From contig URAN01000080.1 in NCBI GenBank assembly GCA_900545865.1, forward strand, positions 1-10,071: 10,071 bases of DNA, given 5' to 3'. This DNA is from an uncultured Eubacteriales bacterium (lineage in GTDB: Bacteria; Bacillota; Clostridia; Monoglobales; Monoglobaceae). The first letter of the stretch is position 1. Each line of letters opens with the position of its first letter. Below are positions 5,332 through 10,071 of this stretch, piece after piece. The position numbers and the translations under genes were made by a program. The notes under the pieces are model-generated. The model was not told the DNA's origin and searched no databases. It saw only the letters and a list, made by a program, of their open reading frames with translations.

Positions 5332-7566
5332 ATGAAATACAAAGAATTAAGACATGAACTGAGAGAATATTACAGCAAGACGTCATATGAAAATGCCAAG
5401 AAATATTTGGGTGAGGGAACAAAAATACTTGACGAAAAATATAATGAAGGTATGTCATCATACGAGATGAAAGTTATGCAGTATCGGACGATTACCGATA
5501 TGATTGAACCCGTGTTGTTTGAAAATTCACCGTTTTATTACGAAACGGGTATTATACCCGGGTATTCGGACGGCGCGAGGCAGTATCACGATTATAAGCA
5601 TATCGGCGGTTGGACATATTGGAAAAATAACCATAAATTCATCGATCAAGACAGAGAGATGTGGGGTTTGACCTGCCGCCAGCGCAGAGAGCTGTTTTAT
5701 TTGGTGTGCGGCGAATATAATGATACCGTACAGCACTTTTTAATAAATCACCGTCCGATTTTTGAAAAGGGTTTGAGGGGTGTGTACGAAGACGCACAAG
5801 CGGCTCTTAAAGCAGCGGAAAAAGATAAAGAAAAAGAGTTTTTGACAGCGATATGTGACGGTCTCTTGTGTGTGAAAAAGATAGCGGAAAAGTTTGCGGA
5901 CAGGGCAGATGAAATGCTCAAAGATAACCCCGATAACCAAAATCTAAAGAGAATATCGGTATCTGCACGCCGTTGCCCGTGGGAAAAGCCGCAATCATTC
6001 TATGAGGCGATAAACACATATGCGTTTATGCGAAAAATTATCGGTTCGCTTGAAGGAATAGGAGTAAATTCTTTCGGACGAGTAGATGTTGATTTATATC
6101 CTTTTTATGAAAATGATATTAAATCGGGAAGAATGACAAAGGAGGAAGCGTTTAAACTTATATCGCAATTTTTGATTACATTTGATTCGCATTATGACCA
6201 TGATATAAAAATGACGGGTTATGCCGACCACGAGCTTGAAAACACATATGTTTTGGGCGGTTGTGATGCGGACGGAAGGTCTGTATTCAATGAATTGACA
6301 AAGATGTTTTTAAAAGCGAATAATGACGAAAAAATAATCTTTCCAAAAATCAAGTGCCGTTTTTCTGAAAATTCACCGAAAGAGTATCTTGATTTAATTA
6401 ACGAACCGATTATAAAAGGCACAAGTACAATACTTTATCAAAACGATGATGCGTCAATCCCTGCGCTTATAAGATGCGGTGTATCCGAAAAAGATGCGAG
6501 AGATTATCTGGTGTCGGGATGCTGGGATTTGGAACCGAACTGTTCGAGCGGTCAGGATTGCGGAAGTTATACAAATATCTTAAAGGTTTTTGAATATCAA
6601 ATTCATAATTTGAAAGATAAAATGGATGAGGTGGGAATGCAATTCAAACCCATTGATGATGCGCAGGAATTTGACGAAGTGTATAAAACCACTTGTGACA
6701 ATATAAATACTCTTTTTAAAGAAAAAATAAGAATTTTGACAAAAGGCGGTCAAATATGGGAAAGTGTTGACCCCCTGCCGATTTTTTCGTCGTTATACGG
6801 TGATTGTTTAGAGAAAAAATGTGATTATACAAACAGCGGAGCAAGGTACCGCAATGATACATTTATGTGTGTCGGTTTTCCTAATATAGTCGATTCGCTT
6901 ATGGCAATTAAAACGCTGTGTTTTGACAAAAAGAGGTACACGCTTAAAGATATGCTCAATGCTGTTCGCAATAATTGGGAGGGTTATGAAGAAATGCGCG
7001 CCGATGCTATGCTCTGTCACGGTTGGGGTGACGGGAATGATGATTCGTGCACATTGGCGAAACGGTTCAATACCGACCTTTATGCAATGCTGTCGAAATT
7101 GAGCGGTCAGTATAGCGGCAAAGTGAATTTGGGACATCTCACATATACCGAAATCCGTTTTTGGGGTGAGAGAACTCTCGCAACACCGGACGGTCGGCAT
7201 AACGGCGAATACTTTTCACAGGGTTTGACCCCGTCAAGACTCAAAAAGATTCCGTATGTGACAAGCGTTATAAATTCGATGGCTGCGCTTGATAAAACCG
7301 AGCTTGCGGGGAACACGGTGGTAAATATCATCTTGCCCGAATCAACAACACTTGACTTGTGCGAGGCGTTTTTAAGAGCAACGGCGAGGTCGGCGGTTGA
7401 ATCGCTTCAGCTGAATTGTGTGTCGAAAAAAACATTGCTTGATGCGCAAAAACATCCCGAAAAATATTCCGATTTGATTGTCAGGGTGTGCGGATTCTCG
7501 GCGAAGTTTACATCACTTTCGCCCGAATGGCAAGAGGAAGTAATAACAAGAAACTTTTATAAATAG
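5332..7566 (+). CDS. glycyl-radical enzyme 2 with atypical active-site motif
   Basis: This is a 744-residue cytosolic glycyl-radical enzyme. The radical loop RVCGFSAKF (Gly721, 24 residues from the end) and ATPDGR (617-622) are intact, and SNWxGYEE-like NNWEGYEEMR (547-556) matches GRE 1. The catalytic cysteine is in YLVSGCWDLEPNC (Cys397). Most non-PFL GREs have Cys-x-Glu, usually followed by Pro. Here the order is Cys-Trp-Asp-Leu-Glu-Pro, so either Asp399 replaces the Glu or two residues are inserted before Glu-Pro. This suggests altered acid-base chemistry. ATG 5323 touches the GGGAGG ribosome site; ATG 5332, 9 bases on, is preferred, the same arrangement as GRE 1. Similarity to GRE 1 is limited to motifs, so the two are not recent duplicates. 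The gene is divergent from AraC regulator 2 and ends at a strong terminator. Substrate unknown; a direct role as pyruvate formate-lyase is unlikely without Cys-Cys. Confidence 0.92.
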   Translation: MKYKELRHELREYYSKTSYENAKKYLGEGTKILDEKYNEGMSSYEMKVMQYRTITDMIEPVLFENSPFYYETGIIPGYSDGARQYHDYKHIGGWTYWKNNHKFIDQDREMWGLTCRQRRELFYLVCGEYNDTVQHFLINHRPIFEKGLRGVYEDAQAALKAAEKDKEKEFLTAICDGLLCVKKIAEKFADRADEMLKDNPDNQNLKRISVSARRCPWEKPQSFYEAINTYAFMRKIIGSLEGIGVNSFGRVDVDLYPFYENDIKSGRMTKEEAFKLISQFLITFDSHYDHDIKMTGYADHELENTYVLGGCDADGRSVFNELTKMFLKANNDEKIIFPKIKCRFSENSPKEYLDLINEPIIKGTSTILYQNDDASIPALIRCGVSEKDARDYLVSGCWDLEPNCSSGQDCGSYTNILKVFEYQIHNLKDKMDEVGMQFKPIDDAQEFDEVYKTTCDNINTLFKEKIRILTKGGQIWESVDPLPIFSSLYGDCLEKKCDYTNSGARYRNDTFMCVGFPNIVDSLMAIKTLCFDKKRYTLKDMLNAVRNNWEGYEEMRADAMLCHGWGDGNDDSCTLAKRFNTDLYAMLSKLSGQYSGKVNLGHLTYTEIRFWGERTLATPDGRHNGEYFSQGLTPSRLKKIPYVTSVINSMAALDKTELAGNTVVNIILPESTTLDLCEAFLRATARSAVESLQLNCVSKKTLLDAQKHPEKYSDLIVRVCGFSAKFTSLSPEWQEEVITRNFYK

Positions 7567-7573
7567 GATAAGC

Positions 7574-7607
7574 AAAACCGCTGTTGATTTGCTCAACAGC
7601 GGTTTTT
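7574..7607 (+). terminator. intrinsic terminator of GRE 2
   Basis: A perfect 14-bp stem, AAAACCGCTGTTGA (7574-7587) with TCAACAGCGGTTTT (7593-7606), closes a 5-base loop and runs into T5, starting 7 bases after the GRE 2 stop. It is a textbook intrinsic terminator. Its downstream arm is part of a 17-bp sequence repeated at 7759-7775. Confidence 0.9.
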
Positions 7608-7775
7608 GAAATTATATTATTCAAAAATTTTATCTTGATTATATTGCCGTCCATTATATTGCCATCTCCTGATTCCGCTGAGCCTACCACGACGGCAAAG
7701 AAGTGAAATTTTTCGTTTTTATAATGTTTACGGCAATATGTTTTTGTATTACCGTCCGACAGCGGTTTTTGAAAT
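7596..7775. repeat. structured spacer bounded by 17-bp direct repeats
   Basis: ACAGCGGTTTTTGAAAT occurs at 7596-7612 and again at 7759-7775, spanning a gene-free stretch. Inside, a decamer like TATTGCCGTC recurs in both orientations: 7642-7651, 7658-7667 (TATTGCCATC), inverted at 7691-7698 and 7730-7738, and 7747-7756 (TATTACCGTC). ATATTGCCGT (7641-7650) and ACGGCAATAT (7730-7739) are a perfect 10-bp inverted pair, and 7730-7738 with 7747-7755 forms a tight hairpin with an 8-base loop. The layout fits a small non-autonomous insertion or palindromic repeat unit that landed beside the GRE 2 terminator and duplicated part of it. A structured RNA is an alternative. No credible ORF is present. Confidence 0.5.
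7730..7755. terminator. hairpin downstream of the serine hydrolase gene
   Basis: ACGGCAATA and TATTACCGT pair (9 bp with one wobble) around an 8-base loop. It lies 27-52 bases beyond the stop of the minus-strand hydrolase gene and is the best candidate for ending that operon, but on that strand it is followed by A-rich rather than T-rich sequence, so termination is uncertain. Confidence 0.3.
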
Positions 7776-7781
7776 AGTTTT

Positions 7782-8870
7782 TTACTTTAATATACCCTGT
7801 ATAATCTCGGTAATCCTCTCTCTTGCCTGATAAAAATCTTCGTAACCGAGAACGTGCGTGCCGAAATATGCGGTTATGTTATTCTTTCGGTCAATGAAAT
7901 AGTGTGCGCCCGCCGCACCGCCCCAGCCGAAGTCGGGACGGGGATTATCATCTGTCGGACATTGTTGACCAAGCCCGTATCCGCGTTTGTTCTGAACCCA
8001 ATAAGTCGGCATATCGATCTGTTCTTTTGTGAGCTGGTTTGTTGAGAGCAAGTCAACCGTTTCGGATTTTAAAAGTTTATTGGTGCGAACAGCTTCTAAA
8101 AATTTGATATAATCATCGACGGTCGAGGCACAGCCGGCTCCGCCGCTCTCATACTTTGTCCCGATTCGAAAGGAATTATCTTTTGTGCATTTTTCGACCT
8201 TTTGGGTTTCGAAATTGTATTGATATTGATTGACAAGTTTTTCTTTGTCACTTTCATAAAGCAGAAATTTTGAATTTGTCATTTTGCATACATCAAAGAT
8301 ATTTTTCTTGACATATTCTCCGAAAGTTATTTCCGAAAGCACCTCAACCAAAGCAGCCAAAACATCGTGGCAAAGACTGTATTCCCAACGATACCCCGGT
8401 TCAAAACAGAGAGGTTCTTTGGCAAGATATTTCATAGTTTCTCGTGTCGGACATTCTCCGTTTGTGTCAATTCTGCATTTTTTCAGCATTGGCGAAAATA
8501 AGGCGTAGTTAAAACCGGCTGTCATTGTGAAAAGATTACGAACAGTAATCTTTTTCTTTGCCGGGACGATTTTACCGTCTGTTGAAACATTCATATTCTC
8601 AAATTCCGGCATATATTTGTACAATTCATCGTCAAGGTCAAACAATCCTTTTTCGTATAATTGCAAAGCGGCAACACAGGTTATCAGTTTGGAACAAGAA
8701 TAAATATTATAAAATTCCTTGCCGTTCACCGATATTTTTTTATCGGGATCTGTGTAGCCGTTTGCGTGGCGATAAACACATTCGCCGTCTTTCATAACGA
8801 TACAATCATAAAATGGAATACCGAAATCGGTGATGAATCCGTCCATTGTTTTTGTTAATTCTTCAAACAT
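7782..8870 (-). CDS. serine hydrolase, beta-lactamase/esterase (class C-like) family
   Basis: The 362-residue protein belongs to the penicillin-binding-protein-like serine hydrolases (beta-lactamase/EstB-type esterases). The nucleophile motif S-x-x-K is SCSK (Ser58-Lys61). The second motif, normally YxN or YSx, is YSL (Tyr164). The third motif region, usually K/H-T-G, reads FGWGGAAGAHYF (315-324), common in the esterase-like branch. There is no signal peptide, lipobox or membrane helix, so it should act in the cytosol, which argues against a cell-wall or antibiotic-resistance role. It is rich in cysteines (C23, C31, C59, C65 and others), consistent with a reducing anaerobic cytoplasm. Its ATG follows AAAGAGG, which overlaps the stop of the upstream activase gene (16 bp between genes), so the two are co-transcribed. 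It probably hydrolyses an ester or amide linked to the GRE substrate or product; this is inference. Confidence 0.88.
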   Translation of the reverse strand: MFEELTKTMDGFITDFGIPFYDCIVMKDGECVYRHANGYTDPDKKISVNGKEFYNIYSCSKLITCVAALQLYEKGLFDLDDELYKYMPEFENMNVSTDGKIVPAKKKITVRNLFTMTAGFNYALFSPMLKKCRIDTNGECPTRETMKYLAKEPLCFEPGYRWEYSLCHDVLAALVEVLSEITFGEYVKKNIFDVCKMTNSKFLLYESDKEKLVNQYQYNFETQKVEKCTKDNSFRIGTKYESGGAGCASTVDDYIKFLEAVRTNKLLKSETVDLLSTNQLTKEQIDMPTYWVQNKRGYGLGQQCPTDDNPRPDFGWGGAAGAHYFIDRKNNITAYFGTHVLGYEDFYQARERITEIIQGILK

Positions 8871-8886
8871 AATTCATTATACCTCT

Positions 8887-9690
8887 TTATTCAAAAATTT
8901 TATTCAGCTCATTCATTTTTTCTTTTGTCGGAACGGAAAAAGACGTCATTTCCCTTCCGAGCGCGTCATATTTGTGCTCGCCCATTTTGTGATACGGTAA
9001 AAGCTCAACCGCAATCGGCTTATACGGCGTAAGAAACTTTTTAATATTTTTCATTTCTTCCGCTGAATCATTTACGGTCGGAATTATAGGTATTCTTATT
9101 AAAATATTTGCGCCGCACTCAAACAGCCTTTTTAGGTTTTTAAAAATCAGTTCGTTTGATACACCGACAAATTCTTTATGCTTTTCATCGTTAAAAACTT
9201 TAACATCATACAAAAACATATCTGTGTACGGTAAAATCTTCTCAAAATATTCCCACGGAACATTTCCTGCCGTATCAACGGCTGTATGTATGTTGTTTTC
9301 TTTGCATTTTTTAAGTATAGCACACAAGAAATCGATTTGCAGCATACATTCGCCGCCCGAAAATGTTACACCGCCGTTTGAGGTTTCATAAAAAAGTTTG
9401 TCTTTTTCTATAATGTTAAAAACTTCGTCTACGGTATATTCTTTTCCGCAGATTTGCTTTGCGTCATTGAAACAGACAAAATCGGTATCCTTTTCGGTTA
9501 TACCGACACATCTGCCGCATCCCGTGCATTTGTCCTTATAAAACATTATTTGAGGATTCGGTGATTGACTTTCAGGGTTGTGACACCATCTGCATTTCAG
9601 GTTACAGCCTTTAAAAAACACGGTCGTTCTTATCCCGGGTCCGTCAACAAAAGAGTTTCTTTGTATATCAAAAATCGTTGCTTTTTCCAT
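8887..9690 (-). CDS. glycyl-radical enzyme activating enzyme 2 (radical SAM), intact
   Basis: This 267-residue radical-SAM activase uses S-adenosylmethionine to abstract hydrogen from the glycine of a partner GRE. It has the family signature DGPGIRTTVFFKGC (16-29) with CX3CX2C at Cys29, Cys33 and Cys36 (CNLKCRWCHNPES), a ferredoxin-like insert (CTGCGRC, 55-61), the SAM-binding GGVTFSGGEC (106-115), and conserved TAVDTAG, MFLYDVK and LLPYHK. The insert is reduced: after CxxCxxC only Cys73 and Cys81 remain, fewer than the eight cysteines of a two-cluster insert. GGAG lies 8 bases before ATG 9690, behind a consensus promoter. It shares a candidate operator with both GREs, is the only complete activase in the window, and is the first gene of a two-gene operon with the hydrolase. 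It is therefore the likely activator of one or both GREs. Confidence 0.95.
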   Translation of the reverse strand: MEKATIFDIQRNSFVDGPGIRTTVFFKGCNLKCRWCHNPESQSPNPQIMFYKDKCTGCGRCVGITEKDTDFVCFNDAKQICGKEYTVDEVFNIIEKDKLFYETSNGGVTFSGGECMLQIDFLCAILKKCKENNIHTAVDTAGNVPWEYFEKILPYTDMFLYDVKVFNDEKHKEFVGVSNELIFKNLKRLFECGANILIRIPIIPTVNDSAEEMKNIKKFLTPYKPIAVELLPYHKMGEHKYDALGREMTSFSVPTKEKMNELNKIFE

Positions 9691-9720
9691 AATAAAATCT
9701 CCGCAGTATAAATTTTAATC

Positions 9721-9749
9721 ATATTAACACGTTTGTTTTTGTATGTCAA
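9721..9749 (-). promoter_or_regulatory. promoter of the activase-hydrolase operon
   Basis: On the minus strand a perfect TTGACA (9744-9749), a 17-base spacer and TAATAT (9721-9726) lie about 30 bases upstream of ATG 9690. It is the strongest -35 of the three co-regulated promoters. The TRCAAAA/TGCATTKAC composite site overlaps its -35. Confidence 0.7.
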
Positions 9750-9774
9750 TGCACAAAAAAGCAGTTTTGTACTT
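9745..9774 (-). promoter_or_regulatory. AraC operator candidate upstream of the activase operon
   Basis: Read on the minus strand, TACAAAA (9771-9765) and TGCATTGAC (9753-9745) are 18 bp apart start to start, as upstream of both GREs, and the second overlaps the -35. Sharing the site links the intact activase and hydrolase to the GRE genes although no AraC gene is adjacent here. Confidence 0.55.
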
Positions 9775-9807
9775 TTTGGCACTAAATCGTCAGGAAATTA
9801 ATAAATT

Positions 9808-9829
9808 AACTGCGCATTTCTGCGCAGTT
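9808..9829. terminator. short perfect hairpin near the right edge
   Basis: AACTGCGCA (9808-9816) and TGCGCAGTT (9821-9829) form a 9-bp stem with a 4-base loop. On the minus strand it is followed by TAATTTATTAATTT, so it could terminate transcription entering from the right before the activase promoter. On the plus strand it lies just ahead of the MerR-like relic. Confidence 0.35.
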
Positions 9830-9848
9830 TCAAGGGAATAATATATGA

Positions 9849-9917
9849 TTGAAAATAAGCGGATTTGCGAAATGTGTCGGTGTTGATGTTCCGCTGTACA
9901 CGGCAAACTTAGGATAA
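9849..9917 (+). pseudogene. relic of a MerR-family regulator N-terminus
   Basis: From TTG 9849, with AAGGGA 11 bases upstream, 22 codons read LKISGFAKCVGVDVPLYTAN and LG before TAA. The pattern K-I-S-x-F-A-K-x-x-G-V-x-V is the start of the winged-helix domain of MerR-family regulators, where it is normally followed by R-T-L-x-Y-Y and a further ~90 or more residues. Here the frame degenerates and stops, so only a fragment of the first helix-turn-helix remains. The match is short and from memory, so chance resemblance is possible. The downstream sequence to 9960 is AT-rich and shows no gene. Confidence 0.35.
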
Positions 9918-9962
9918 CGCAAAAACGCTAAGTCTAAATAATATTATAATTTTAAAATATTA

Positions 9963-9986
9963 ATCCCCCGGGTGAAATCGGGGGAT
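9963..9986 (-). terminator. GC-rich terminator-like hairpin
   Basis: ATCCCCCG (9963-9970) and CGGGGGAT (9979-9986) form a perfect 8-bp GC-rich stem with an 8-base loop. On the minus strand it is followed by TAATATTTTAAA, and a minus-strand frame entering from the right edge stops at 9993, just before it. It most likely ends a gene lying mainly beyond the window. Confidence 0.5.
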
Positions 9987-9992
9987 GTTGTT

Positions 9993-10070
9993 CTAAATCA
10001 AATGACATTCTGTAAAATCAGTGCATCCTAAAATCGAGATTATAGGGTATGTCGTCATTTGTGCCGAGAG
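9993..10070 (-). CDS. possible C-terminus of a gene entering from the right edge
   Basis: A minus-strand frame is open from the window edge for 25 codons (ending FTECHLI) to TAG at 9995-9993, directly before a terminator-like hairpin. That order is what the end of a gene would look like. The residues match no family I recognise, and 25 open codons can occur by chance, so the support is weak. Confidence 0.2.
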   Translation of the reverse strand, partial: LSAQMTTYPIISILGCTDFTECHLI

Positions 10071-10071
10071 C

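Noticed and set aside
6808..7200. 130-codon open frame antisense to GRE 2 (and a 127-codon one antisense to GRE 1 at 2935-3318)
   Set aside because: They overlap well-supported enzyme genes, lack a ribosome site and show no domain pattern; such frames arise from the codon bias of the sense genes.
1360..7566. Calling either GRE a pyruvate formate-lyase (pflB)
   Set aside because: Both have a single catalytic Cys (GCNEP; GCWDLEP) instead of the adjacent Cys-Cys pair of true formate-lyase, and the AraC and hydrolase context does not fit central metabolism.
7508..7690. 60-codon minus-strand frame through the GRE 2 terminator and the repeat spacer
   Set aside because: It reads through the terminator hairpin and the decamer repeats and overlaps the GRE 2 end; the glycine/asparagine-rich look comes from the repeats.
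9906..9934. ACTTAG ... CTAAGT inverted repeat after the MerR relic
   Set aside because: Only 6 bp with a 15-base loop in AT-rich DNA and no T-tract; expected by chance.
9999..10061. CAAATGAC ... GTCATTTG inverted repeat at the right edge
   Set aside because: An 8-bp pair 47 bases apart with no supporting structure, and the context runs off the window.
1..10071. CRISPR array, tRNA or rRNA genes, riboswitch
   Set aside because: No regularly spaced repeats, cloverleaf-type segments or conserved aptamer cores were seen on either strand.

Overview
The window looks like an AT-rich chromosome segment from a strictly anaerobic, low-GC Gram-positive bacterium, probably a gut-type clostridium. The basis is AGGAGG-like ribosome binding sites, TTTACA/TATAAT-type promoters with 17-bp spacers, oxygen-sensitive glycyl-radical enzymes and clostridial-style regulators. 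No ribosomal or housekeeping gene is present, so this placement is inference.

The core (406-9690) is a glycyl-radical enzyme (GRE) locus with two unlike GREs. From left to right: an AraC-family regulator (minus); divergently, GRE 1 (plus, active-site motif GCNEP, radical motif RVTGF), followed by a possible 24-residue ORF and a hairpin; a GRE-activase fragment (minus) that has lost its N-terminal CX3CX2C radical-SAM motif; a second AraC-family regulator (minus); divergently, GRE 2 (plus, unusual active-site motif GCWDLEP, radical motif RVCGF) and a strong terminator; a structured repeat-rich spacer; then a minus-strand operon of an intact GRE activase followed 16 bp later by a cytosolic serine hydrolase of the beta-lactamase/esterase fold. 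The edges hold debris: a truncated Rpn-type nuclease/transposase gene next to an IS-like end on the left, and a MerR N-terminal relic plus hairpins on the right.

The most informative non-coding signal is a shared composite site, TRCAAAA-N11-TGCATTKAC. It lies in the same position, overlapping the -35 box, in the promoters of GRE 1, GRE 2 and the activase/hydrolase operon, with identical spacing in all three. This fits a single regulon controlled by one or both AraC proteins. Since activase 1 is broken and activase 2 is intact and shares the site, the simplest model is that activase 2 installs the glycyl radical on both GREs, while the hydrolase releases or trims a substrate, or processes a product.

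The substrate cannot be read from the window. There are no microcompartment shell genes, no transporter, and no aldehyde or alcohol dehydrogenase of the kinds that usually identify GRE pathways. Neither GRE has the Cys-Cys pair of pyruvate formate-lyase. The locus is therefore best described as a two-GRE, AraC-controlled, hydrolase-linked system of unknown chemistry.
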